In this document: piece after piece, positions 52,932-60,863 of the stretch | Position numbering within the stretch: the first letter of the stretch is position 1 | Layout: every line of letters starts with the position of its first letter | Source: CAVSWN01 sp963770995 | Lineage (GTDB): Bacteria > Acidobacteriota > Vicinamibacteria > Vicinamibacterales > CAVVIG01 | Assembly: GCA_963770995.1 (NCBI GenBank) | Contig: CAVYRS010000001.1 | Location: 2,480,001 to 2,544,000 of the forward strand | DNA: 64,000 nucleotides | Direction: 5' to 3' | The notes under the pieces: generated by a model | Database searches by the model: none | Seen by the model: the letters and a program-made list of their open reading frames with translations, nothing else | Told to the model about the DNA's origin: nothing | Position numbers and translations under genes: made by a program

Positions 52932-52943
52932 CGAACCCTCCTC

Positions 52944-52963
52944 CGACGACGATGCCATCGTCG
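52944..52963 (-). promoter_or_regulatory. start-site palindrome shared with 51819-51841
   Basis: CGACGATG-C-CATCGTCG (core 52947-52963), with CGA added on one side, stands 13-16 bases before ATG 52931. Its minus-strand reading CGACGATGGCATCGTCGTCG differs by one central base from the copy before the gene at 51803. Confidence 0.6.
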
Positions 52964-53059
52964 GGCTGCTCTTCAGCACGACCGGAACGAATTGTGTGCA
53001 ACGACCCCGTTACACAGTGAACGCCGACGAATCGCAGGTCTGCGGCCGCTCAGTTGATG

Positions 53060-53085
53060 CAGCAGAAGGGCAAGAAAAGGGCAAC
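53060..53085 (+). repeat. 26-bp direct repeat, first copy (second at 53412-53437)
   Basis: CAGCARAAGGGCAAGAAAAG followed by GGCAAC occurs at 53060-53085 and at 53412-53437 with one mismatch (G/A). The two copies bracket the displaced tRNA-Asn fragment. In one frame both encode GQEKGN. The stretch 52980-53534 has no other gene. Confidence 0.65.
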
Positions 53086-53227
53086 GTTGCGGAAGCGTCA
53101 GTCGAAATCATCCTTGAGCGCGCGCTTTCGCTCGCGGTTTTCAAGGGGAATTCGGTGAAAGGAAAAGAATTGAACCCGGAGGGTTGCTGCCGAAGCGCGT
53201 CTGTGGAAGTGATTGAATTTGAGCGGT

Positions 53228-53273
53228 TTGGCTCCTCAGGCTGGGCTCGAACCAGCAACCCTCCGGTTAACAG
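53228..53273 (-). repeat. displaced 3' part of tRNA-Asn (attachment-site copy)
   Basis: 46 bases are identical to 60590-60635, the 3' part of the tRNA-Asn gene from CCA through the T-arm to the anticodon GTTAAC. The remaining 5' part is absent, so it is not a working tRNA. As a direct repeat in the same orientation it marks the far end of an element inserted into the tRNA gene. A 14-base inverted piece (CCGGAGGGTTGCTG, 53176-53189) of the same tRNA lies just outside. Confidence 0.85.
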
Positions 53274-53534
53274 GCCGAAAACAAAGGATTTAGCGGCAGC
53301 TGCCGACCGTTGCGCGAGTGTGCCGAATCGCGAGTTGGACCCGAAGAAATCGGGTCCGAATGATGATCCCGATGATGCGTAGGCTTGCCGCCCTAACCTG
53401 CGTTTGGGTGTCAGCAAAAGGGCAAGAAAAGGGCAACATCGGTGAGCGTTTGTCGTTGTGCCTGCCGAAAATCTCGTTCTTGTTGCCAACGTTGATGTTC
53501 CAGCCATCCGTGGATAGGCTTTCGCTAGCGATGT

Positions 53535-54323
53535 ATGACCGAGTGGGATGCTGTTGAATACGCGCGGCGATCGGGGCTTCAGCAGACGATGGCAGAGGAG
53601 GTGCTCGCTCTGCTCAATCTCAAGGGCTCGGAGCGGGTCCTCGACGTCGGATGCGGCGACGGCAAGATCACGGCGGAGATCGCCGCTCGCGTGCCGCGGG
53701 GTTCAGTGGTAGGCATCGATGCGTCACAGGACATGATCAGCTTCGCTTCGAGCCACTTCGGTCCCACGGTGCGGCCCAATCTTCGCTTCGAAGTGGCGGA
53801 CGCTCGCCTCCTGCCCTTCAAGAACGAGTTCAATCTCGTGGTCTCTTTCAATGCGCTTCACTGGATTCCCGAGCAGGATCGGGCCCTTCGCTCCATACGT
53901 TCTGCAATGATGTCCGACGGTCGGGCACTGCTCCGCCTTGTCCCCGCAGGCGAACGCAAGAGTTTGGAAAACGTGATCGAAGAGACGCGCCGATCGTCGA
54001 GATGGGGGGTTCACTTCCAGGACTTCCATGATCCCTATCTCCACCTGACACCCGAACAATACGCCGCCGCCGCCGAGCGTAACCGCCTGCGCGTGCTTCG
54101 CATTCACACCGAAGCGAAAGCGTGGGATTTCAAGTCCCGTGAGGCATTTTTCGCTTTCTGTTCGGTGGGTTCCGTCGAATGGACGCGGCGCTTGCCCGAG
54201 GCGGAGCGGCCGGCGTTCATCAACGATGTCCTGGATCGCTACGCGTTGGTAGGGGCCGATCGTGCCAGCGAGGAGAATACTTTCTGGTTCTATCAGATGG
54301 ATGTCACACTTGCGCCCGGCTGA
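53535..54323 (+). CDS. class I SAM-dependent methyltransferase
   Basis: The 262-residue protein has a Rossmann methyltransferase core: motif I SERVLDVGCGDGKITAEIAA, acidic motif II VVGIDASQDMISFA, ADARLLPFKNEFNLVVSFNA and LHWIPEQDRALRSI. ALHWIPEQ and the overall plan resemble trans-aconitate or small-molecule O-methyltransferases (UbiE/Tam group). It lies just inside the tRNA-Asn-bounded island and is followed within ten bases by a transposase relic. Confidence 0.85.
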   Translation: MTEWDAVEYARRSGLQQTMAEEVLALLNLKGSERVLDVGCGDGKITAEIAARVPRGSVVGIDASQDMISFASSHFGPTVRPNLRFEVADARLLPFKNEFNLVVSFNALHWIPEQDRALRSIRSAMMSDGRALLRLVPAGERKSLENVIEETRRSSRWGVHFQDFHDPYLHLTPEQYAAAAERNRLRVLRIHTEAKAWDFKSREAFFAFCSVGSVEWTRRLPEAERPAFINDVLDRYALVGADRASEENTFWFYQMDVTLAPG

Positions 54324-54333
54324 GACGGGATAG

Positions 54334-55008
54334 AAACGGAATTGGGGTGCGCCGCGGATTCATGGGGAACTGCAGAAGCTGGGGATCTCAGTGAGTCAGG
54401 CGACGGTCGCGAAGTACATGCCGCGACGAGACAAGCCGCCATCGCAGCCGTGGCGAACTTTCCCAGCCAACCATGTCGGCCAGATCATGGCTGCCGATTT
54501 CTTCGTCGTGCCAACGGTCGCCTACCGGCTGTTGTTCGTGCTCGTTATCCTCGCGCACGACCGGCGATTGTTCACGTCGCGGTCACCGACCATCCCACGG
54601 CCGCATGGACGGCCGCCAGCTCCGCAACGCCTTTCCCGAAGACCAAGCGCCGCGGGTACCTGCTGCACGACCGCGATGCCGCATTCACGGACGTCGTGTC
54701 CACCATCGGCGCGATGCAGATCCACGAGGTCCTCACGGCGGCGCAATCGCCGTGACAGAACGCCTACGTCGAGCGCGTCATTGGCTCGATCCGACGTGAG
54801 TGCCTCGATCACGTGATCGTACTCAGTGTCGCCGGGCTCCAGCGCGTCCTCGCCGACTACGTCACGTACTACATGAACACGAGGACGCACCTACGTCTCG
54901 GCAAGGACGCACCGACGTCACGACCCGCCACGCCGCTCTCTGCCGGACGCATCGTCGAGATTCCACAGGCTAACGGCCTGCATCACCGCTACGACCGCGC
55001 AGCGGAGC
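54334..55008 (+). pseudogene. rve-type (DDE integrase core) transposase relic 1
   Basis: The relic starts mid-protein at NWGAPRIHGELQKLGISVSQ. It continues KPPSQPWRTFPANHVGQIMA, ADFFVVPTVAYRLLFVLVIL (first Asp), LLHDRDAAFTDVVSTIGAMQ (second Asp), then a TGG-to-TGA stop near 54754, NAYVERVIGSIRRECLDHVI (Glu) and GLHHRYDRAA. Frame changes near 54565 and at the stop confirm decay. The N-terminal HTH part is missing. It is the same family as the relics at 58840 and 59750. Confidence 0.8.
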
Positions 55009-55276
55009 GACGGTTCCAAAAGCCCCGTCGTTTCGGTGCTACTGCGCCAGCTGACGGACAGCATTCGCGTGCTCAGTCACGTCGACACCGACGTCGATGC
55101 TCCGCGTTGGAGTGATGCCTCCGGGTGCACCACGGCTCAACACCAACCTGTGATCAACGTCATTGAGCTCGCGCTGAGCATGCCAGATCGACTTCTCGGT
55201 AGGGACAGGATGAACGAGACGTCGCGCTCCACCGCCCTTCCCGCGCCGATGGAGTTTTCGGTAGGCACAAGCTCAC

Positions 55277-56338
55277 CTACATCGGTGAGGTCATCCGCTT
55301 GTTCAGGCGGCGGCTGTAGACCACGCTGGCATGCACCGTGACACCCGCCGCGCCCAGGGTGCCTTCGATGCGCATCGGCGCCGTGCCGGGTCGCTCGACG
55401 TCGGACAGCACGAAGGCCAGGCCGTCCGCCGTCTGCGAGACCTCGCCCGCGAGCGCGGGCCGGGCGTCGCTCCGCACACCCATCAGGCGAGCCGCTCCGG
55501 GTCCGGACGGCCTCGCGAACACGATGAACCGTGTCGAGAACGTTTCGGTCTCGTGTTGCAGCTGCGCCGCCAGCCCCAGGATCAGGGGGCGATCGAACAG
55601 GGCCCCCAGCAGGGCCTTCCGAGTCGCCGCGCGGTTGAGGAGCAGGACCAGCCGGCCGCCGTCCATGTCGATCTCGAAGGCACGCTCCGTCGATAGCTCC
55701 AGACCGTAGCGGTTGTCCCGATAGCGGTCGAGGACCGCGGTCACGGCCTTGCCCGCGAGCTGCCGGAGCGATGTCTTGAGCACATGGTCCTCGGCCCCTC
55801 GTACCCGCCGGACCGGCCTCTTGAACGGGATCGGATCGCTCTCGATGTCGATGCCGTGGCGATAGGCGATCAGCATCATCGCCAGGTCTCGCTGCTGATT
55901 GACGAACCGCGCCTGATGGTAGCCCATGCCCTGGAGCGCCTGGAGAGATCGCCGGCCGCCGATGCGTCCGAGGGACTTGATCACCACCGCGAGCACCATC
56001 GGATCCTCCACCTCCAGGCAGGAGAGGAGCCCCGCCTCGGCGTCGCGCGAGGGGCGCTCGCCGAGGGCCATCGCCGCCGCCACCCGGACGCGGGGCTCTT
56101 CCCGCGCGTCGAGGACCAGCGCGCGCAGCATCCTCCGGTCGGCGGCGCCGCCGCGCGCGCCGAGCGCGTAAGCCGCCTTGATCCGCTCGCCCCAGGTCGC
56201 GCCCGCGACCTGGCCCCGCGCGACGACCGCCAGCTTCGTCCGATCCGCCGCGGTGAGCTTCGCCAGCGCCGGGGACGAACCGTGGTGCTTGTGGTCCAGG
56301 TACTCGACGATTCGCCGGGAGCGGTAGGTCCGTGTCAT
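55277..56338 (-). CDS. HEAT-repeat protein (third gene of the island cassette)
   Basis: This 353-residue protein contains HEAT-like repeats in about residues 35-160: GERIKAAYALGARGGAADRR, EPRVRVAAAMALGERPSRDA, DPMVLAVVIKSLGRIGGRRS. The C-terminal half (YGLELSTERAFEIDMDGGRL, FSTRFIVFARPSGPGAARLM, TLGAAGVTVHASVVYSRRLN) is beta-rich and not recognised. There is no signal peptide. GAGGAG precedes the ATG, which lies ten bases after the protease stop. Composition is very GC-rich with clean codon use, unlike the broken transposases around it. It is probably a scaffold or adaptor. Confidence 0.75.
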   Translation of the reverse strand: MTRTYRSRRIVEYLDHKHHGSSPALAKLTAADRTKLAVVARGQVAGATWGERIKAAYALGARGGAADRRMLRALVLDAREEPRVRVAAAMALGERPSRDAEAGLLSCLEVEDPMVLAVVIKSLGRIGGRRSLQALQGMGYHQARFVNQQRDLAMMLIAYRHGIDIESDPIPFKRPVRRVRGAEDHVLKTSLRQLAGKAVTAVLDRYRDNRYGLELSTERAFEIDMDGGRLVLLLNRAATRKALLGALFDRPLILGLAAQLQHETETFSTRFIVFARPSGPGAARLMGVRSDARPALAGEVSQTADGLAFVLSDVERPGTAPMRIEGTLGAAGVTVHASVVYSRRLNKRMTSPM

Positions 56339-56348
56339 GGGCCGCTCC

Positions 56349-57047
56349 TCAACACTCGTCGGTGACGTGGCAGTGCGCCTTCATCGTGGTCCCCTGCGAC
56401 GACGTGATGCCCGTGTTGGAGTTCGAGGCACCGTCGTTGCCAATGAAGTTCGTGAGGCTGGCCACGTGGTCGAGCCCCAGGTAGTGGCCGATCTCGTGGG
56501 CGAACGTGTTCCCGGAGTTGCTGAACGAGCCGTTGAGAGAGACGACCGACCCGGTCATCTTCTTGTCGTCCTTGGAGCACGGCCCGTCGACCGCCGACAC
56601 GCCGTCGGCATGGGTCATCGAGCGCACGATGAAGACATCCAGTGCCCCCGGCGGGCCGTTCCAGTCGTCTGTCAGGTCATGCGCCTCGCCGTCCGAGCTG
56701 ATGACCGTGTAGCTCCCCGCGTCCGCGACGGAGATCTGCTGCCAGACGAGCTTGCGGACGCCGATGTCCACATCGTCGTAGATGTCGCGCATGAACTGGA
56801 TGCCGTGCTGGATCTCCATCCGGTCGGTGTCCGTGAAGTTGCCCACCCCCACGAAGATGAGGTTCAGGTTCAGGGCCTGCCCGCCGCAGAGCTCGAGCTG
56901 CCTGCCCACGCGCATCTCGCGGGCGTTCCCCCCGAAGATGCTGTTGCTGGCGTCCCGGAACACATACCCGAACACGTCGCTCACGACGCTGATCGTCCCC
57001 GTTAATCCGAGGCAGCTGGTTGCGACCGATCTGAGGCTGATGGACAT
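56349..57047 (-). CDS. metzincin-type zinc metalloprotease (second gene of the island cassette)
   Basis: This 232-residue protein has the complete zinc-binding motif in GNTFAHEIGHYLGLDHVASL (HExxHxxGxxH) and a possible Met-turn in QGTTMKAHCH near the C-terminus. Upstream are LNLNLIFVGVGNFTDTDRME and ALDVFIVRSMTHADGVSAVD, which fit a matrixin/M43-like fold. Several cysteines (CGG, CSKDD, CHVTDEC) suggest an oxidising, extracellular site of action. No classical signal peptide is present at MSISLRSVATSCLGLTGTIS, so export would need another route. GGAGGAGAG lies eight bases before the ATG. Confidence 0.85.
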   Translation of the reverse strand: MSISLRSVATSCLGLTGTISVVSDVFGYVFRDASNSIFGGNAREMRVGRQLELCGGQALNLNLIFVGVGNFTDTDRMEIQHGIQFMRDIYDDVDIGVRKLVWQQISVADAGSYTVISSDGEAHDLTDDWNGPPGALDVFIVRSMTHADGVSAVDGPCSKDDKKMTGSVVSLNGSFSNSGNTFAHEIGHYLGLDHVASLTNFIGNDGASNSNTGITSSQGTTMKAHCHVTDEC

Positions 57048-57075
57048 CGTCTCTCTCCTCCACCGGTGCCGGGCG

Positions 57076-58446
57076 CTACTGCAACGAGACCAGGACCGGG
57101 ATCATGCCGGTTCCGTGGGAGAGCGCGCGGAGCGCCTTGCCAAGCACGGCGCCGTGCGCGCGCGCCGGGTCGCTCGCCTTCATGGCGTGGCCAGGGAGCT
57201 CGCCGGTCGTGAGCAGGTCTCCGATCCGGATGGGATGTCTGGTCGCATCCGCCTTGCAGAAGACCTTGCCCACGAGCGCCAGCGCGCCCCTCGGGCGCCC
57301 GGTGGCCTGGCGGTCCATGATGATGGCCGGCTTGTAGTCGAGGGCGCCCGAGACGACGCCGGCCACGCACCTGTCGTAGGGGCGCTGGCTGGGCCCGATG
57401 CGGCCTTCCTCGCCGAGGACCATCACGGTTCCCGCCTCGGCGTCGACCCCTGCCGCGAGATCGAACTCCTCGGCGCAGTCCGCGCCGAACAGCTTGATGT
57501 CGCCGGCGTCGGCATCCAGCCAGATGCTGGCGTTGCTGAAGTCGCCGACGTCCGTGCTCAGGGCCGTGCCCTTGAACAGCGCGATGTCGCCGTCGACCCC
57601 GTTGCCCCCCAGCCGGATGTTCCCCTCCTCGCCGTTGATGTGGACCGTGGCGCGGTCGAAGTCCCCCACTTGCGTGGAGGTCGCGCTGGCCCGGAAGCAG
57701 GCCACGTCGCCGTCCGCCCCGTTGCCTCCCAGCCGGACGTTCCCATCCTCCCCGTTGATGTGGACGGTCGCGCGGTTGAAGTCCCCCACCTGGGTGGAGG
57801 TCGCGCTGGCCCGGAAGCAGGCCACGTCGCCGTCCGCCCCGTTGCCTCCCAGCCGGACGTTCCCATCCTCCCCGTTGATGTGGACGGTCGCGCGGTTGAC
57901 TTCCCCCACCTGCGTGGAGGTCGCGCTGGCGCGGAAGCAGGTCACGTCGCCGTCCGCCCCGTTGCCTCCCAGCCGCAGCATGCCGATCTCGCCGTCGATG
58001 TGGGCCGTGGCGCGGTTGGCATCCCCCACCTGCGTGGAGGTCGCGCTGGCGCGGAAGCAGATCACGTCACCGTCCACCCCGTTGCCTCCCAGTCGCAGGT
58101 TGCCGATCTCGCCGCCCAGGTGAACCGTGCTGTTGGCGATGTCGGAACGATCGCCGGCCGCGGTGAACAGGCCGACGTCTCCGTCCTGGCCGTTGCCCCC
58201 GGCCAGGACATTGGCGGAGGCGCCCAGCGTGAGGATTTCGTTTCCATTCTCGTCCAGGATGACGAGGCGCCCTGTGCCGCCCAGGAGCTTCACGCGATCG
58301 GTCCCGCTCGCGTCCCGGACGATGAGCTCGCCCGTCTTCTGCCCTCCTCCGCCGGCCACGATGCGGCCCGTTCCTCCCGCGAGGGTGATGACGACGTTGT
58401 CGTTGTTGTCCAGTATCTCGACCAGTCCCGTGAATTGCTCCGCCAT
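57076..58446 (-). CDS. tandem-repeat fibre-like protein (first gene of the island cassette)
   Basis: The 456-residue protein begins MAEQFTGLVEILDNNDNVVI. It contains 40-residue repeats (blocks LRLGGNGADGDV, CFRASATSTQVGD, RATVHINGEDGN) over about 115-320, likely a beta-solenoid. The C-terminal domain (VMVLGEEGRIGPSQRPYDRC, VAGVVSGALDYKPAIIMDRQ, IRIGDLLTTGELPGHAMKAS) occurs at the end of phage-tail-fibre-like and bacterial surface proteins. There is no signal peptide. A good GAAGGAG site precedes the ATG. It may be the structural or targeting partner of the protease encoded 28 bases downstream. Confidence 0.8.
   Translation of the reverse strand: MAEQFTGLVEILDNNDNVVITLAGGTGRIVAGGGGQKTGELIVRDASGTDRVKLLGGTGRLVILDENGNEILTLGASANVLAGGNGQDGDVGLFTAAGDRSDIANSTVHLGGEIGNLRLGGNGVDGDVICFRASATSTQVGDANRATAHIDGEIGMLRLGGNGADGDVTCFRASATSTQVGEVNRATVHINGEDGNVRLGGNGADGDVACFRASATSTQVGDFNRATVHINGEDGNVRLGGNGADGDVACFRASATSTQVGDFDRATVHINGEEGNIRLGGNGVDGDIALFKGTALSTDVGDFSNASIWLDADAGDIKLFGADCAEEFDLAAGVDAEAGTVMVLGEEGRIGPSQRPYDRCVAGVVSGALDYKPAIIMDRQATGRPRGALALVGKVFCKADATRHPIRIGDLLTTGELPGHAMKASDPARAHGAVLGKALRALSHGTGMIPVLVSLQ
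57601..58080 (-). repeat. 120-bp tandem repeats inside the fibre-like gene
   Basis: Four full 120-bp units start at 57601, 57721, 57841 and 57961, each beginning GTTGCCYCCCAGCCG. The second and third differ at only a handful of positions. Degenerate units extend to about 57481 on one side and 58200 on the other. The unit encodes 40 residues. Near-identity of the central units points to recent duplication or homogenisation. Confidence 0.92.
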
Positions 58447-58466
58447 ACTCGCTCCTTCGTGACATC

Positions 58467-58491
58467 AAGAACGAGCCCACGGCCCGTTCTT
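58467..58491 (-). promoter_or_regulatory. leader hairpin before the island cassette
   Basis: On the minus strand AAGAACGGGCC-GTG-GGCTCGTTCTT forms a stem of 10 pairs plus one G-U with a 3-base loop. It is 20 bases upstream of the first gene's start and just before its ribosome-binding site. It could be a leader structure or the terminator of something upstream that is now lost. The stretch 58492-58839 contains only an unconvincing ORF and no gene I can support. Confidence 0.4.
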
Positions 58492-58839
58492 CCACCAATC
58501 GGACTACGGGGCCGAGGCGGCAGAGGCGGCGCCCAGCCCCGCGACGGGCGGCGGGGCATCCAGGCTGGCGGCGAAGGCGTCACGGCGCTCGGGCCGTGCG
58601 CGGTCGAGCACGTGCTGGCGGCGGGCGCGCCAGTCGCCCGCGCCCGGATCGCGGCGCGCGCGTTTCAGCCGCTCCCAGACGTCGGCGCCGCAGGGCCAGT
58701 CCCGCCGCGCGGTCCGGCGTGTAGTAGGGACGATAGGAAACACTAGGGCCTTGTCGCGGTTAGCATAACGCTCCCCTCGGTCCCTGGTCAGCCTTCTCCC
58801 CCTTCGACGGCGCGGATAAAGGCCGCTGTTTGCGGCCGA

Positions 58840-59738
58840 TTGTCGGCAGATAGGCGGGAAATGGCAAGGGAAAACCGCCGGCAGGGAAAGAGGTCGCGCC
58901 GACACGCCTCACGACGCGACCCTCCAACGATCACGGCCGCGGCGACTCCACCTGACTCTAGCCGACCGGCTCTTGTGGGTTTCGCTATCAAGGCTCTGGA
59001 GCCAGTGGCGATCAGCGGTCGTCATCGTCAAGCCCGACACGGTCATCGCCTGGCATCGCCGCGCGTTCCGATTGTTTTGGACCTGGAAGAGCCGGCGCGG
59101 TGTCGGTCGACCGACGGTCCCGGCTGACGTGCGCGCGCTGATCCGGGCGATGTCCCAGTCGAACCCACTAGGGCGCTCCGCGACTTCACGGCGAGCTGTT
59201 GAAGCATCGATGTCAGTCAGGCCAGCGTCGCGAAATACTTCGTTCGCACTCGGCGTCCACCGTTGCAATCGTGGCGGACGTTCTTAACGAATCACGTTCA
59301 CCAGATCATGGCGGCGGATTTCTTCGTGGTGTCGACCGCCACCGGTCGGTTGCTGTTCGTCCTCGTGATGCTCGCCCATCAGCGCCGCGCCGTGTGGTGC
59401 ACGTGGCCGTCACCCCGCATCCGACTACGGCGTGGACGGCACAAACAACTCCGAGAAGCCTTCCCTGAAACGACGCCCAGCGTTAGTTGATGCGCGATCG
59501 GGATCTCGTCTTCGCGGCCATCAGCGCAACGGCACAGGCCATGGCGATAACGGAAGTGCTCACCGGCCCGCGATCGCCTTGGCAAAAACGGCGTGATCGA
59601 ACGGTTCATCGGATCCGTGCGGCGGGAGTGCCTCGATCACGTGATCATCTTGAACGCCGCCGGCGTACAACGCATTTTGAACCAGATGTGGAGTACTACA
59701 ACGACGTTTCATACTGCCCCACCTCGCTATCTGCTTGA
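58840..59738 (+). pseudogene. rve-type transposase relic 2
   Basis: This relic preserves more of the N-terminus than relic 1: LWVSLSRLWSQWRSAVVIVK, PDTVIAWHRRAFRLFWTWKS, RRGVGRPTVPADVRALIRAM. The core follows in broken frames (QSWRTFLTNHVHQIMAADFF, VVHVAVTPHPTTAWTA, MRDRDLVFAAISATAQAMAI, VIERFIGSVRRECLDHVII). At least five frameshifts are needed (for example near 59172 and 59390), and the C-terminus stops abruptly at EYYNDVSYCP. It is diverged from relics 1 and 3. Confidence 0.8.
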
Positions 59739-59749
59739 AAGGCCTGAAA

Positions 59750-60371
59750 AGCCGAGGGCTCGCTTGTGAGCGTCTGGCCGAGACGGGAGCGTCCACCGTC
59801 ACAGACTTGGCGCACCTTCCTTACGAATCATTTGACGTCGCTGGTGTCGCTGGACTTCTTCACCGTACCGACGCTCACGGGGCGCGTGCTGTTCGTGCTC
59901 GTGCTGTTGTCCCATCATTGCTGACGCATCGTCTATCTGAGGATCACTGAGCATCCCACCGCGGACTGGACGGCGCAGCAAATCACCGAGGCCTTTCCCG
60001 ATGACACGGCCCCGCAATGGCTCTTGCGGGATCGCGACGCCATCTATGGAGATCGCTTCAGGCGCCGCGTGGCCGCGATGGGGATCCAGGAAGTCATGTC
60101 CGCGCCGTCGAGTCCTTGGCAGAATCCGTATGCGGAAAGACTGATCGGATCCATTCGGCGCGAGTGTCTGAACCACGTCATCGTCCTCGGCGAGCGCCAT
60201 CTGCGACGTCTGCTGACTGCGTATCTCACCTATTATCATGGGGCGCGAACACATCTGGCCTTGTAGAAGGACCCGCCGACGCCACGACGCGTTCAGTCGC
60301 CGACGGAAGGGCACGTGGTCGCGTTCCCGGAAGTGGGCGGATTACATCATCGCTACGAACGACGCGCCGCG
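59750..60371 (+). pseudogene. rve-type transposase relic 3
   Basis: The relic reads RRERPPSQTWRTFLTNHLTS, LDFFTVPTLTGRVLFVLVLL, ITEHPTADWTAQQITEAFPD, LRDRDAIYGDRFRRRVAAMG, NPYAERLIGSIRRECLNHVI, an in-frame stop after YYHGARTHLAL, then KDPPTPRRVQSPTEGHVVAF and GLHHRYERRAA. The central catalytic part (Asp of LRDRDA, Glu of YAERLIGS) is intact over 80 residues, while the ends are broken. It abuts relic 2 and lies about 220 bases from the tRNA-Asn gene. Confidence 0.8.
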
Positions 60372-60508
60372 TGATAGGCACCGTCCGACCCTCGACTCGG
60401 TGTTGACGCCGTCGACGTGGCACGGAGCGCCACAGTCGTGAGTGTTTCGCGTCGGTTCGAGGGTACGTGTTCGTCATGGTATCCGCCCAGGACGTTTCGG
60501 CGGCGTCA

Positions 60509-60561
60509 CGCGACAGTTTGTCGCGCGTTCGCGATAACGATCAACCGCGCTGCGACAGTTT
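60509..60561 (+). promoter_or_regulatory. inverted and direct repeats of GCGACAGTTT next to tRNA-Asn
   Basis: CGCGACA-GTT-TGTCGCG (60509-60525) is a perfect palindrome, and GCGACAGTTT recurs at 60552-60561. They sit 30-80 bases from the tRNA 3' end, inside the island. Arm-type binding sites of the lost integrase are one explanation. Confidence 0.4.
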
Positions 60562-60590
60562 TGGCGAGGGACAGGAGTGAAACTGGAAAT

Positions 60591-60665
60591 TGGCTCCTCA
60601 GGCTGGGCTCGAACCAGCAACCCTCCGGTTAACAGCCGGATGCTCTGCCATTGAGCTACTGAGGA
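60591..60665 (-). tRNA. tRNA-Asn (anticodon GTT)
   Basis: The 75-nt gene reads on the minus strand from TCCTCAG (acceptor, 60665-60659). It has D-arm AGCTCAATGGCAGAGC, anticodon arm around CTGTTAAC with anticodon GTT, T-arm GGTTCGAGCC, acceptor partner CTGAGGA, discriminator G and an encoded CCA. All stems pair. Its 3' 46 bases, with one flanking base, are repeated at 53228-53273, so this gene is the integration site of the island to its left. Confidence 0.95.
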
Positions 60666-60863
60666 ACACAGGCAGGCCGCGCGAAAGCGAATTCCAATAG
60701 TAGCGAATCCTGACGACACGGGTCAACGTGGGCGCGGCGTCAGTTTCTCCCGCCGGCGGCTCGCATCAAGGCCGGCGGGACCATAAGATCGCCTCGCGGC
60801 CGACCTCGCCGGGCCTCGTGAGGCCTGCGCCCAACGACACGGCATTCAGCAAGGAGACGCCTC

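Noticed and set aside
53228..53273. A second tRNA-Asn gene
   Set aside because: Only the 3' part is present; the D-arm and the 5' acceptor strand are missing.
57601..58080. A CRISPR array or other spaced repeat
   Set aside because: The 120-bp units are contiguous without spacers and are in frame inside a protein-coding gene.
58504..58905. A 133-residue minus-strand ORF upstream of the repeat-protein gene
   Set aside because: It is Arg/Ala rich, has no recognisable motif and crosses into a transposase relic; no support as a gene.
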